DNA from: Agapetus fuscipes
Lineage: Eukaryota > Arthropoda > Insecta > Trichoptera > Glossosomatidae
Reading direction: 5' to 3'
Length of the DNA: 64,000 nucleotides
NCBI GenBank assembly: GCA_951799405.1
Contig: OX637345.1
Span: 2,728,001-2,792,000 of the forward strand
The notes beneath the pieces are model-generated. The model was not told where the DNA came from. It made no database searches and saw only the letters and a program-made list of their open reading frames with translations. The position numbers and the translations under genes are program-made. Of this stretch, positions 1 through 9,540 are shown in pieces. Position 1 is the first letter of the stretch; each line of letters begins with the position of its first letter.

Positions 1-48
1 GTTGAAGGTTTCCTGGATGAACTTCCTGGTTGGAGGAGAAAATCTTGA

Positions 49-337
49 ACGGTCCGTAGTCTATTGGTAATGCTTCGGACTCGTGATTGGAAGATTGTGG
101 GTTTGAATCCCGGCGGAGCTCAAAAAATATAACATGAATATTTTTAATTATGCTCTTCGCTGGATTAAGAAAATTCATACTCCTTAACCAAAGACCGGTA
201 ACCTAAGGTCTATCCAGCCTCACAGCAACATGTTTTTGCTTGAGAAATGACACTTTCTATAGCGACGACCAAGCTCGCAGAGGGCTCTTGAGATGTGATA
301 CACACAAAAAACAACGCTCCTCAAATAAATCATCCTC
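49..337 (+). mobile_element. SINE-A1 (tRNA-headed SINE with L2-type tail)
   Basis: Family reference entry. The head resembles a tRNA gene: an A-box-like GGTCCGTAGTCTATTGGTAA is followed about 45 bp later by a B-box-like GGGTTTGAATCCC. The body runs through a 'CTTCGCTGG' stretch and an 'AAGACCGGT' stretch to AAGCTCGCAGAGGGC. The 3' end is CTCTTGAG-TGTGATACACAC, then AATAAATCATCC. It is expected to be transcribed by RNA polymerase III from the internal boxes and moved in trans by a LINE. The 3' part is shared with the L2-group LINE at 52967-53420. Confidence 0.85.
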
Positions 338-579
338 TAATCTTATCTAATCTAAGTTGCAAATATATGTTACATTGGTGATTCACACAATCAGACACGT
401 GCAAGTTCGCGGTTGTACATGCCGCATGTGAACCTACAACATAGAAACCCAAATCTCAAATGAGCATACACCCTGCAACTCCTACCGACCTTCCCTGAAA
501 CAGGGGTGACATTGGCAAAGTGAACCATTTTCTACAGCATGTGTGGTCAGCCACATGCCAACCTATAAGTCAAGGAACT
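338..579 (-). mobile_element. RTE-1 LINE 3' end
   Basis: A 5'-truncated copy of the RTE-1 3' untranslated region. Read on the minus strand it starts TTGACTTATAGGTTGG, passes TTTGCCAATGTCACCCCTGT, and ends TTTGCAACTTAGATTAGAT, where TTAGA repeats form the tail. Family membership comes from the 57 kb copy, in which this same UTR follows a reverse-transcriptase C-terminus. This copy abuts the SINE-A1 tail directly. Confidence 0.8.
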
Positions 580-605
580 AAACCAAGATTATCTTATGAA
601 TGTTA

Positions 606-838
606 CTTAAATTGTAGATCATAGATAGATATGTATAAATATACAAGCAGACATGAGTGAGTTTGCGCTTACAAACGCTGCATGTGCAATTATTACAAAT
701 AAAAATTTCAGCCTCTCTTGACCATAAGCCCTGCAATTTTGCCGAACTTTTCAGGAACAGAGAAACATTCGTTCAGTGAACATTTTTTTAGGTATGGGAG
801 GTCAGCCTCATACCTCATGCTTCATACAAGAATCTCAG
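606..838 (-). mobile_element. RTE-1 LINE 3' end, old degenerate copy
   Basis: It keeps the order of RTE-1 landmarks: tail-proximal AAGCAGACA, a GCGCTTACAAACGCTGCATG stretch, CCCTGCAA and a GGTCAGCCTCATACC start. Many substitutions and no clean TTAGA tail make it older than its neighbour. Confidence 0.6.
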
Positions 839-966
839 AACATGAAAGAACTAAATAACCCTTTTACCGCAATTTTTTTTCAAATTACTTCTTAAAGCAT
901 TTAATTACTATGAAGGAGGTGTGAGGAAAAATTATTGCGAAGCCAGACTCACTCTGCCCGAAGGGC

Positions 967-1004
967 CTAGCAGACAACCGTGCGCAGCACGGTCAGTCTG
1001 CTAG
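967..1004. repeat. Nested perfect hairpin
   Basis: CTAGCAGAC (967-975) pairs with GTCTGCTAG (996-1004). Inside it CCGTGC (978-983) pairs with GCACGG (987-992) around the loop GCA. All 15 pairs are Watson-Crick. No function is recognised. Confidence 0.7.
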
Positions 1005-1081
1005 TATATTATAAATTGATTAAAAGTGCAGTAACGTAACTCAATATTCTGCTCGATGGAGTTTTGATTTAACATCCTTAT

Positions 1082-1972
1082 CGACGGTTAAAAGGAAGTA
1101 GGGCATAAGCGACGTTTTGGTCAAAAATGAGTTATGAATGCCATCTAATCTAATCTAATCTAATCTAATCTAATCTAATCTAAGCTGCAAAGATATATAT
1201 CATTTGAGATTTATACTAAATGCATTCCCACAAGCAGATATGTATAATTTCGCGCTAACACATGCCGCATGTGGACCTACAATATAAAAACCCAATCTCA
1301 AATGAACATAAGCCTTGGAACTCTTGCCGTCCTTCCCTGAAACAGGGGTGACATTGGCAAAGTGAACCAATTTTTTATATTATGGGTGGTCAGCCGCATA
1401 ACAACCTATAAGTCAAGAAACATACATGACAAATTACATTTTTTAAATCAAAGAATAAAAATAACAATATATACAACGACATAAAAAACTAAATCATAAA
1501 ACCAATTTCACTTTAACAAACCCTAGCCGCCAACATCACAGATCAACCGCCATTTCTTTCTATCCTTGCATACTTCTTTCATTTCCTCCAGAGTCATAAC
1601 CTTCTTCATACAAGCTCTTCTTAAAATTTTAGGTTCTTTCTAATGCGCTACCTCCCATAGCTCTACGAGGATTTTTTGTTGTTGTTTATGCCCAAGCAAA
1701 CAACTGTGTTTTCGAAGTATGGTTTTGGTGTAACCGACAAGATTTTGACCTTTTTTGTTCTAAAGGCGCTTGTGACTTAAAAAAATCGTACAACCACATT
1801 CATAGGAATGCCAATAAATGACTTTATTTATTTACTTTAAGAGTTGTTTTTAATTTAACGATATGATAAAAAAGAAAAAAGTTATGCCATTTTTCTGCAC
1901 CCTCAAACTTCAAGCTGCTCTCCTGAACAATTAATTTTTTGTCGCTTATGCCCTATTTCCTTTTAACCGTCG
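1082..1972. mobile_element. Candidate element with 32-bp terminal inverted repeats
   Basis: Bases 1082-1113 and 1941-1972 are reverse complements with one mismatch; the core is GACGGTTAAAAGGAA and GGGCATAAGCGAC. The 827 bp between them include an RTE-1 insertion (1141-1632). The remainder shows no ORF. This fits a non-autonomous DNA element. No target duplication was identified, so a chance or older inverted duplication remains possible. Confidence 0.5.
1141..1632 (-). mobile_element. RTE-1 LINE 3' end with part of the coding region
   Basis: A longer RTE-1 copy. The tail is (TCTAA)n at 1143-1182. The whole 3' UTR follows, and the last part (about 1530-1625) reads in reverse as the end of the polyprotein, with the CMKKVMTLEEMKEV and DRKKW landmarks seen intact at 57 kb. 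It sits inside the 32-bp-TIR element. Confidence 0.75.
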
Positions 1973-2303
1973 ATATACAGTACTCCGTGTTTAAAACTTT
2001 GCGTGTATTCCCTTCAATCGTAAAATCGAAAACTTGTATGAAAACTCAATCACTCAACAGGAGTGCCATCGTATATTTAATACATTTTCGGTTCACGCTA
2101 TCGAGGGGAGTTTGTATAATAGTTTTATACTCAGAGTACTGCTGATAATTTAATAACTTTTTAATTAACTACAAATCACTGAAATACATATGTATCGAAT
2201 CAAAACTATATATTTCACATATTGATGAACAAATTGTTTTCAGATCAGAAATATACGAAACATGTATTTTCATTGTGGATAGTCAGCTGAAATTTTCCCT
2301 TTG
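1973..2303. other. No gene or known repeat seen
   Basis: AT-rich sequence. A 68-codon ORF overlaps it without any recognisable motif and is probably chance. Confidence 0.5.
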
Positions 2304-2446
2304 ATATCGCCACCTTAAAGGTAAAACTGAATAAGTGCTGATTCACTGATTTGAGAAATCGTGTGGATTACACAGTATATTGTGTGTAACTTCTCATAGT
2401 AAGTGAACTAAATGTGAACACTTCTTAACTACATAATTTTCAAGAT

Positions 2447-3031
2447 CTGTAACTGTAACTCTGTCGCCATTCCGCTAGGGGTGGCCAGAGCCTCTGCAGA
2501 GCTGCCTCCATTTCTTCCTATCCTTACATACCTCTTTCAATTCATTCATAACATCACCTTTTTCATGCATTTTCTTCTTCTACGCTCACTTTGTACATCC
2601 CATTCTTTCACAATCTCCTCAATATGATCACTCCATACTTTTCTCGGTCGTCCTTTAGTCCAGTCGATAGCTCAGGTGGTAGAGTGCTTACATTCCATGC
2701 CGAAAGCTCGGGTTCGAATCCCACCGAGGGTGTCAGAAATGATTTCCTGTTTCGGTGTTTATTTCAAACCCCAAAATAAAATACCGGCAAGGTTTGCTCA
2801 GCCTTCACAAGAAATGAGTACCAGCACTCTCGGGAGCTGGGAAACCTCCACTTCAACTGAAGTGGTAGGCGTAAGGCTGGCCCCCTTATCTGTAAAAATA
2901 AATAGGTTCAACTCGCCACATGCGACCCCTTCGGAGATAACGCGGCAAGAAGTTACACTATATGTGTAGCTTAGTTGCGTTGCGTTGCGTCTTTTACCTC
3001 CTTTTCCTTTCACACTACCTCTGTATGTAAG
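2447..3031 (-). mobile_element. RTE-2 LINE 3' end, split by SINE-B
   Basis: On the minus strand it ends GGCCACCCCTAGCGGAATGG, then CGACAGAGTTACAG, the 3' end of RTE-2 with a TAACTG-type tail at 2447-2458. Coding sequence before it matches the RTE-2 C-terminus at 61.9 kb. The copy is interrupted at about 2656 by SINE-B and resumes at 2991-3031. It is inserted in MITE-1. Confidence 0.7.
2657..2990 (+). mobile_element. SINE-B (second tRNA-headed SINE)
   Basis: Family reference entry. The head has the A box GATAGCTCAGGTGGTAGAGT and the B box GGTTCGAATCCC, close to an elongator tRNA. The body includes AAATGATTTCC, AATAAAATACCGGCAAGG, a TACCTGTAAAAATAAATAGG stretch and CGACCCCTTCGG. The 3' end is TATATGTGTAGCTTAGTTGC followed by GTTGC repeats. 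The flanking CCTTT and CTTTT may be a short target duplication. It is the innermost of three nested elements. Confidence 0.85.
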
Positions 3032-3124
3032 AAAATAGGGAAAAAGGTGCATTTATCTGAGAAACCCATGTTAACTTAAATGTAACTTATTCAGTTTTAT
3101 CTTTAAATTTAAGGTATCGATTTG

Positions 3125-3283
3125 TTAGTATGAGGCTGACTATCCATATGTAAATATTGGATAAATTTTCTAATATTGCATCGGCCAGCCCTAACGGAAT
3201 GGCGACAGAGTTACAGTTAGGGCTCTTGAGGTGTGATACACACAAAAACAGCGCTCACCAAATAAATCATCCTTTTATTATCG
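3125..3283 (+). mobile_element. Mosaic of three truncated retroposon ends
   Basis: Three fragments abut within 160 bp: the start of an RTE-1 3' UTR (about 3127-3150), the end of RTE-2 (about 3181-3222, GGAATGGCGACAGAGTTACAG), and a SINE-A1 tail (3221-3283, CTTGAGGTGTGATACACAC to AATAAATCATCC). Confidence 0.6.
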
Positions 3284-3289
3284 CATTCG

Positions 3290-3690
3290 CGGTCCTGTAT
3301 TTGAAGATGACAGGTGGCGTATCCGGGCCGACGCGGAGCTGACGTCCGTGTTTCAAGACCCAAACATAGTGTCGGTAATGAAATCAAGAAGACTCCAGTG
3401 GGCCAGACATGTAGCACGTGCAGAGGACTCCAGGATCATCAGAACAGACTTGGATGGTGCCCCCTCAGGTGTTAGACCACTCGGACGTCCCAGGATGCGG
3501 TGGGCAGACAACATTGAAGCCGACGCTGAAGTTCTGGGAGTGAGGGTACCATGGAGGGAAGCAGCACAAGACAGAGAGTCCTGGAGGATTGTGGTGCGGG
3601 AGGCCCTGAGCCTTCAACGCTTATGAGCCGAAGAAAGTAAAGTTGTTCGCGCCAAAGCGACATCTGTTGGTCATTCCCTAAATTAATACC
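3290..3690 (+). pseudogene. LINE reverse-transcriptase polyprotein, C-terminal remnant
   Basis: An open frame from about 3290 to the TGA at 3625 encodes the tail of a non-LTR retrotransposon protein: DDRWRIRADAELTSVF, then RRLQWARHVARAEDSRI, GRPRMRWADNIEADAEVLGV and AAQDRESWRIVVREA. The WxxHVARxxD...GRPRxRWxDNI signature is typical of RTE-like endonuclease-reverse transcriptases. The polymerase and endonuclease domains are missing, so this is a 5'-truncated copy. It differs from RTE-1 and RTE-2, so it is a third lineage. The 3' UTR probably ends near 3690. Confidence 0.75.
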
Positions 3691-4496
3691 TATCCTTGTT
3701 CATAACTTTACCACAGTTGCCCAAATATCTGTATAACCTACCTATATTGCCACTTGTTCTCATACCTTTGACTAGAAAGGTTGTCGTGTGGTGTGGAACT
3801 GGTCCAAGATTCTTCGTGTAGGAAGATCGTCGTGTCGAACGTGGTAACCTTCGTGTAGGAAGGTTATAACATTATTCCCGAGTGCAAGGTCGTGCGTGCA
3901 ACGGGATCGCTGCGTGGAGAGAAGCAGCCGGAAATCGGGGCCAAGACTGCAGTCGAACGAGGCCTGGACCACGGGAGCATCAAGGTGAGTGGCAATTCAT
4001 TCGGTCCTTTCCTTGTTGTCCTGACCAACACATCCAGGATCTCGGGGCAGATATTGCGTCCCAATTGTCGTCGAGGCACCTCGATCATTGTCGGATTGAG
4101 GAGTTCTCGAAGAATACTATTCAGAGTAAGATCGCATACACCGAATGAAGAAAGCGCGAGAGAATTCGCTTTGCGCGCATCCAAAAGTAAAGTAAGTATT
4201 ATTTTTATTATTTACAGTTACTTTGGGTAGCAGAGGGGTGAGTGGGGCTCTCCCCTACGTATTTATGTAGCAAGTTTGTGTCCTTCAGTAAACGCGATTT
4301 CCCTGCCTGTAATGGGTTAATACCATTTTCAAACGCACCTACAACGAATGGGCTATTCTGAACCATTTGAGATAAATTCACTTTTAAAAAAAAACTGTTT
4401 TCAAGAATTAAATAAATTAATTAGTTTCAGTTTTTTCAAATTATCTCAAAAACTGTTCACATTGCAATAACTAAACAGCATCCTTAACTAGGATTT
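3691..4496. other. Unassigned, with splice-like motifs
   Basis: No known repeat was recognised. GATCGTCGTGT and CTTCGTGTAGGAAG words recur at 3800-3860. A strong donor-like ATCAAG|GTGAGT lies at 3980-3990 after an open stretch, and a GTAAGT with a TTTACAG 20-odd bases later lies at 4190-4216. It could be the leader of an LTR element or a non-coding exon; neither can be shown. Confidence 0.35.
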
Positions 4497-4740
4497 GACT
4501 TATAGGTTGGTATGCGGCTGACCACCCATGCTATAAAAATGGTTCACTTTGCCAATGTCACTTCTGTCTCAGGGAAGGACGGCAAGAGTTGCAGGGTGTA
4601 TGTCCATTTGAGATTTGGTTTTTATGTTGTAAGTTCACATGAGGCATGTGCAAGCGCGAACTTGTATGTGTCTGGTTGTGAGAATGCATGTAATGTGAAT
4701 CTCCAATGTAACATATCTTTGCAACTTAGATTAGATTAGT
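4497..4740 (+). mobile_element. RTE-1 LINE 3' end
   Basis: Complete 3' UTR from CTTATAGGTTGGTATG to GCAACTTAGATTAGATTAG. It belongs to the sublineage with GTCCATTTGAGATTTGG and CATGAGGCATGTGC. Confidence 0.85.
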
Positions 4741-4755
4741 ATCATTTTTCATTTA

Positions 4756-5000
4756 TCGTTTATTTCAAACCCCAAAATAAAATACCGGCAAGGTTTACTC
4801 AGCCTTCACAAAAAAATGAGTACCAGCTCTCTCGGGAGCTGGGAAACTCCCATTTCAACTGAAGTGGTTGGCGTATAGCCGGCCCCCTTACCTGTAAAAA
4901 TAAATAGGTTCAACTCGCCACATGCGACCCCTTCGGGGATAACGCGGCAAGAAGTTACACTATATGTGTAGCTTAGTTGCGTTCGCGAGTTGCGTTTTAT
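4756..5000 (+). mobile_element. SINE-B without its tRNA head
   Basis: Starts in the body at TTTATTTCAAACCCCAAAAT and runs to the GTTGCG tail near 5000. The 5' truncation removes both pol III boxes, so this copy cannot be an active source. Confidence 0.8.
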
Positions 5001-5195
5001 CATTCTATAATTATGAAGATTTTTTTTTCAAAATACAAAAAAACAAAATGAGAAAAACAATTTTTTTTAAATATTTTTTTTGTGGCATAATTTTTTAAGT
5101 TATATATAAAAAACTACCTTAAAAATTAAGATAAAAAATCATTTAACGCGTCCGTTTCATTAATGCCACTCTTTTTACTAAGGCCATAAAGTATA

Positions 5196-5300
5196 GGAAA
5201 CACATTCAGCATTTGTAAGCGCGAACTACAAGTGTTGGTTTGTGGGCATACATATGAGAGCTTTAAATGAATATATCCTTGCAACTTAGATTATAGATGG
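5196..5300 (+). mobile_element. RTE-1 LINE 3' end, variant
   Basis: Only the last 100 bp. It carries the variant TGTGGGCATACATATGAGAG and ATATCCTTGCAACTTAGATT also seen at 51.1 kb (+) and 7.9 kb (-), which marks a subfamily. Confidence 0.65.
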
Positions 5301-5693
5301 GATTTTTTTTGTGAACACAGCCTTAAAAAACATGACCCGCATTATTTTGGACCCACCTGTTTGCGATGGGGCGCTCTAAGGCGGATATTGGTTACGCCCA
5401 AGAAGCGTCCTATCAAATTTCCTGTTAGGAGTACGAACTCTGGGCTGGGGAGCCTTTCCGATGCTCGAAATATCCTCACAACTTTCAGCCATGTAAATTG
5501 AAAACCGAGAGAGATGCGAAAACTTTGCCAAGTAGAATGAGATAAATTTTTACTCAAAAATTAGTTGACATTTCTGACATCTTTTGCAAACTTGTGGTAA
5601 CGCTTCGGACTCGTAAATGGAAGGTCGTGGATTCGAATCGCGGCTGAGCACAAAAAATATTCCATTTATATTTCCAAATATGCCATTCTAATC

Positions 5694-5905
5694 TAATCTA
5701 ATTTGAGTTGTAACGTTAGGGATTCATATTCACAAGCAGACACGTATAAGTTAGCCCTTGCACGTCATGTCGCATGTAAGCCTAAGATATAAAAACCCAA
5801 ATCTCAAATAGACATACACCCTGCAACTCTTGCAGGCATTCCCTGAAACAGGGGTGACATTGGCAAAGTGAATCATCTTGAACAACCCACAAGTGAACAA
5901 CCTTC
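5694..5905 (-). mobile_element. RTE-1 LINE 3' end (tandem copy 1)
   Basis: TCTAA tail at the left, RTE-1 start near 5875. It ends in the word GTGAACAACCTT, which also ends the next copy, so the pair probably arose by local duplication of one insertion. Confidence 0.75.
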
Positions 5906-6140
5906 TAATCTAATCTAATCTAAGTTGCAAAGATATGTAACATTGGGGATTCACATTACATGCATTCTCACAAGCAGACACGTACAAGTTCACGCTTGAG
6001 CATGCCGCATGTGAACCTACAACATAAAAACCAAATCTCAAATGGACATATACCCTGCAACTTTTGCCGACCTTCCCTGAAACAGGGGTGACATTGGCAA
6101 AGTGAACCACCTTGAATCACCCACTAGTGAACAACCTTCG
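5906..6140 (-). mobile_element. RTE-1 LINE 3' end (tandem copy 2)
   Basis: Directly follows copy 1 and ends in the same CACTAGTGAACAACCTT block, after which SINE-A1 sequence resumes. Confidence 0.75.
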
Positions 6141-6333
6141 CTGGGTGAAAATATCATATACCTTTACCAAAGACCGGTCACCACAGGTCCATGCAGCATA
6201 ACAGCAAATGGGCCTTGCTTGGGAATTGGCGCTTTCTATAGTGACGATCAATCTCGCAGACGGCTCTTGAGGTGTGATTCACACAAAAACAGCGCTCACC
6301 AAATACATCATCCAAATATTAATATTATTTATC

Positions 6334-6854
6334 TTTCAAGGTTGAATCCTCATACAGGGAGGATTGAGAGAAGACGAACTCGATGTTGAAGGAGAACATC
6401 TTGCTTGAAGAACCTGCGACAGTGGTTTGGCAAGAGAACAACAGTAGGTATCGTTCAGCAGTATCGATCTTCTATCGATCTTTTTTCATAAATCCTCAAC
6501 GAGAGAGTTCCTATATAGAGCATCTAGAGGTCTATGACACTTTTTGCAGTGTCGCAGATGGTGGATGTAGGCAGGCGCGTGCATAGGGTGTAGGCAACTA
6601 CATTTCAGAATAAATATTTTCTCCCATTCTTTTAAAATAACTCGTTTGAAATTGATTGAAGTGCTAACGATGGCTCCGATCGAACTTAAATTTTGAATTT
6701 GAATTCTGGATATCAAGCTTAAATGTTTTTTTTACTATATATTGCCTACCTAATAGGAGAATGTGCCTGAATGGAATGCACGACCCTGGATGTTGGTGAT
6801 GTGGCTATTGATGTCCTAATCGTTTTTAGCAGGGCTGTTAGCTGCGTTTTCATG
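6334..6854. other. Mostly unassigned; LINE-J-like scraps
   Basis: A block near 6520-6565 (AGAGGTCTATGACACTTTTT and a GTGTCGCAG run) is a degenerate minus-strand LINE-J 3' end. GCAGGGCTGTTAGCTGCGT at 6829-6847 matches the LINE-J 3' UTR at 29.86 kb. The AAGCTTAAATGTTTTTT to ATTGCCTAC block at 6716-6750 recurs at 9480-9520. No gene seen. Confidence 0.45.
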
Positions 6855-7345
6855 TTAATCAATGTCAACCCTGTTACAGAAAAAGAGATTTATGTTCATT
6901 TGAGATTTGGGTTTTTATTTTGGGCAGCATATGTAAGCGCAAACGCGTGTGTTTGTATGCATGCATTTAATGTATATTTATCATTTTTGCGTGGGGTTCT
7001 TTGAATGATATTGCGATTTAAATTTATTTCACAAGACTTATTTTTCACAATATAGGTTACAATGTACTGTTAACTCTTCACTCTCTGCTTACACATCTTC
7101 GCGTTACAATGGTCTAAGCGACTCTGCCTGTCCCACATAATTTTTGCTCGTATTTATGTGTGCGGCATAGACGATTTTTGCATGTTTGAGGATATGGTAG
7201 ATACTTCCATAATATATTATACTAGGGCATTGTTCCACACTATACCAGACTCCTCATACTCACAAATCAGCGTGCCTAGGCACACGTCCACACGAACTCA
7301 TATGTTCGTAACAGTATGATAAAACTGAAATATAATATATCTATG
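6855..7345 (+). mobile_element. RTE-1 LINE 3' end, split by a solo LTR
   Basis: The left part 6855-6988 contains TTTGAGATTTGGGTTTTTAT and TGCATTTAATGTATATTTAT. The right part, from about 7317, ends ATATCTATGCAACTTAGAT. LTR-A lies between them in antisense orientation. Confidence 0.65.
6989..7316 (-). mobile_element. Solo LTR-A
   Basis: On the minus strand it starts TGTTACGAACATATGAG and includes GACGTGTGCCTAGGCACGC, ATAAATACGAGCAAAAAT, CACTCTCTGC (reverse) and a final AAAGAACCCCA. The same sequence is found at 41290-41610 (+). TG...CA ends, a TATA-like ATAAATA and a downstream AATAAA-rich part fit a retrovirus-like long terminal repeat without its internal region. No clear target duplication is visible. 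Confidence 0.6.
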
Positions 7346-7696
7346 CAACTTAGATAAAAGATAATAAAATCTTCAAAGAAATCGGCAAAAACAAGATTTC
7401 AACCCTCTGGATTTACTTTTATCGTCATCCCTCAATTATTGAAAGAAATAAAGCCTTCGCGGGAAACGGGGGTGGCATGCAAAAGTTTCAAATGTAATTC
7501 TACTTCACTTTAAGAATTAATTTGTCCTACCCTTACTCAAGGAAGGGTGGCTACTGTACCTACCCCAAGTTTACAACATTCAGTTTTCACTCAATCAGAG
7601 CGTTTATCAAAAAATATATTAAAATTTAATCGGACGGTAGAGGTGCTGCTTTAGTTTCCTTACATTTTTTTGCTAACCGCTGTGGTTCGGTTTAAG
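7346..7696. other. No gene or known repeat seen
   Basis: AT-rich single-copy-looking sequence. Bases 7689-7696 (GGTTTAAG) may be the left target duplication of the next element. Confidence 0.5.
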
Positions 7697-7880
7697 CTAG
7701 GGATGTTATGAATATAAAATTTCGGATATGGATATGAATACGGATATAGAAAGTTTATTATTTTGGTCTCGGATACGAATATTAAATTATTTCAGATAAT
7801 TTGGATTTAAATTATTCAATGAAAACCAATTTAAAAAATATATATTTCCAGGTTTTCGTTTTAAAGTCAATCACGTTAGT

Positions 7881-8066
7881 AATCTATAATCTATAATCTA
7901 AGTTGCAAGGATATATTCATTTAAAGCTCTCAGATGTATGCCCACAAACCAACAAGTGTAGTTCGCGCTTACAAATGCTGAATGTGTACTTACAAATAAA
8001 ATCCAAACCTCAAATGAACATAAGCCCCACAACTTTTGCCGACCTTCCCTGAAACAGGGAAGTAAT
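7881..8066 (-). mobile_element. RTE-1 LINE 3' end, variant subfamily
   Basis: Carries GCTCTCAGATGTATGCCCAC, the variant of the 5.2 and 51.1 kb copies. Truncated at AAACAGGGAAG. Confidence 0.7.
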
Positions 8067-8120
8067 AATCATAAATATTCATTTAAACATAAAACAAAAC
8101 AAAATAACGTTCGTAGCTTG

Positions 8121-8425
8121 AATGGTTGGTGATCTAGTGGGTATCGCAACGAACTCCTAATCCAAAGGTCGTGAGCTCGGTTCTAGGTTTCGCACAAAAA
8201 GATGACTATTTATATATTATAATCAAATTTTAAAACCACGCTAATTGCTGAGTTGAAAAAATAATATTCGCTTAGCAAAGACCGGCCATCAAAGGTCCGT
8301 CTCGACTTACAGCAACTGAGTCTCATTTGTGTACTTAGTGCTTTCTATAGTGACGACCAAGCTAGCAACGGCTCTTGATGTACGCATCACATAAAAACAG
8401 CGCTCACTAAATAAATCCTCCTAAT
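8121..8425 (+). mobile_element. SINE-A1, divergent copy
   Basis: Head GTGATCTAGTGGGTATCGCA and GGTTCTAGG are diverged from the consensus. The body AAAGACCGGCCATCAAAGG and the tail CACTAAATAAATCCTCC are recognisable. Confidence 0.7.
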
Positions 8426-8426
8426 A

Positions 8427-8656
8427 AAGGTATGCGGCTGACCACCCATGCTGTAGAAAATGGTTCACTTTGCCAATGTCACCCCTGTTCCAGGGAAGGT
8501 CGGCAAGAGTTACAGAGTATATGTTCATTTGAGATTTAGGTTTTTATTTTGTAAGTCCACTTGAGGCAAGCGCGCACTTCTACGTGTCTGCTTGTATAAA
8601 TGCAAACCATGTGAATCCCCAATGTTGCATACCTTTGCAACTTAGATTAGATTAGA
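8427..8656 (+). mobile_element. RTE-1 LINE 3' end
   Basis: From GGTATGCGGCTGACCACCC to GCAACTTAGATTAGATTAGA, inserted directly behind the SINE-A1 tail. Confidence 0.85.
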
Positions 8657-9050
8657 CATAGCTGATTTTTATTACATTATTCATTATATTGTATACTTAG
8701 GGCGTAAACACTATAACATACTTAATTCAGACTCTACCCCTATCCGAAACTTTCAGATAGATTTCGGTTACGGATACAGACATTATTTTATTTCGGATAT
8801 CCGATAGTTTCGGAGGCGTTCACGGATATTCATTACACCCCTGGGTCGAATGTAAACTGGGGGTACAGTCCCGGCAAGGCTTTCTCTCGTCCCGTGAAGG
8901 GGGCGGGGGTGAAAAGCCGGCGAGATTTGTTTGCAGTAATGTATTTTTAAATGGTATTGTGATTGAAAAACTTGGAGTTGCCGTTATACTAATTCGGCGT
9001 TAAGTAACGCTGTAGCTGTGCCGGTTTATTTTTACCACTAAGGGTATACA

Positions 9051-9316
9051 CCGGTGCGTAGTCTAGTGGTTAACACCTCTGACTCGTAAATGGAAGGTTG
9101 CGGGTTCGAATCCCGGCGGAGCAAAAAAAATATACCGTATATATTTTCAAATATGCTCCTCGCTGGGTGAAAAGTTTAAACACCTTTACCAAAGACCAGT
9201 TACTAATGGTCCATCTTTCTTGAGAATTAGCGCTTCCTACAGCGACGACCAAGCTCGCAGAGGGCTCTTGAGATGTGCAAAAACAGCGCTCACCAAATAA
9301 ATCATCCTAATATTTT
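9051..9316 (+). mobile_element. SINE-A1
   Basis: Head GGTGCGTAGTCTAGTGGTTA and GCGGGTTCGAATCCC, tail AATAAATCATCCTAATATT. About 30 bp of body around the CAACTGGGTC region are missing. Confidence 0.8.
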
Positions 9317-9540
9317 TTGGAATGAAAAAAACGGATGTTACTGACCGTGGAAAGACAAGAACGATTTTCTCTACGTTAGGTCAGAGTCATATCCGAAGTC
9401 TTCAGGAGGCGTGTGTCTTCTACGAAGATGAATCACTCGTGATTGAAGAATTGAACGTATTTGAATTTTAAATGTGAATATTAAGCTTAAATGTTTTTTA
9501 CCGGATATTGCCTACATATTAGGCGCAGCCACATACGGGA
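9317..9540 (-). repeat. CTGAAGAC-hairpin repeat plus shared block
   Basis: Read on the minus strand, 9317-9430 matches 39648-39772: CTTCGTAGAAGACACACG, TCCTGAAGACTTCGGATATG, then ACGTAGAGAAAATCG and a run to AAAAAA. Bases 9475-9530 repeat the AAGCTTAAATGTTTTTT block of 6.72 kb. Confidence 0.55.

Larger units (their letters stand above)
2304..3121. mobile_element. MITE-1, split by nested insertions
   Basis: Family reference entry. MITE-1 is a short near-palindromic element. Its left end reads CCTTAAAGGTAAAACTGAAT and its right end reads ATTCAGTTTTA and TTTAAGGTATCGAT, so the termini are inverted repeats. The interior keeps GAGAAATCGTG and GTGCATTTATCTGAGAAACC. The left half is 2304-2446 and the right half is 3032-3121. 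The 585 bp between are an RTE-2 fragment that itself carries a SINE-B. Intact length in other copies is about 240-265 bp. Confidence 0.75.
5586..6333 (+). mobile_element. SINE-A1, interrupted by two tandem RTE-1 copies
   Basis: The head and first body part (GCTTCGGACTCGTAAATGG, GGATTCGAATC) occupy 5586-5690. The body resumes at CGCTGGGTGAAAATATC (6140) and ends with ATCATCC and ATT repeats. The A box end of the head is degraded. Confidence 0.75.
7697..8843. mobile_element. hAT-like MITE, split by three retroposons
   Basis: The left end CTAGGGATGTTATGAATAT and the right end ATATTCATTACACCCCTG form inverted repeats of hAT type (CAGGGGTG-like). Interior blocks are rich in CGGATA and TTTCGG words (7720-7800, 8725-8825). 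The flanking octamers GGTTTAAG and GGTCGAAT match at 5 of 8 positions, consistent with an old 8-bp duplication. Interior sequence recurs at 12535-12605. Confidence 0.6.

Noticed and set aside
60..125. tRNA gene on the plus strand
   Set aside because: The A and B boxes are those of SINE-A1; no acceptor stem pairs and the SINE body follows.
3882..4230. Protein-coding exon ending at the GTGAGT near 3985
   Set aside because: All three frames around it give low-quality peptides with no motif and no acceptor could be placed; kept only as a note on the unassigned stretch.
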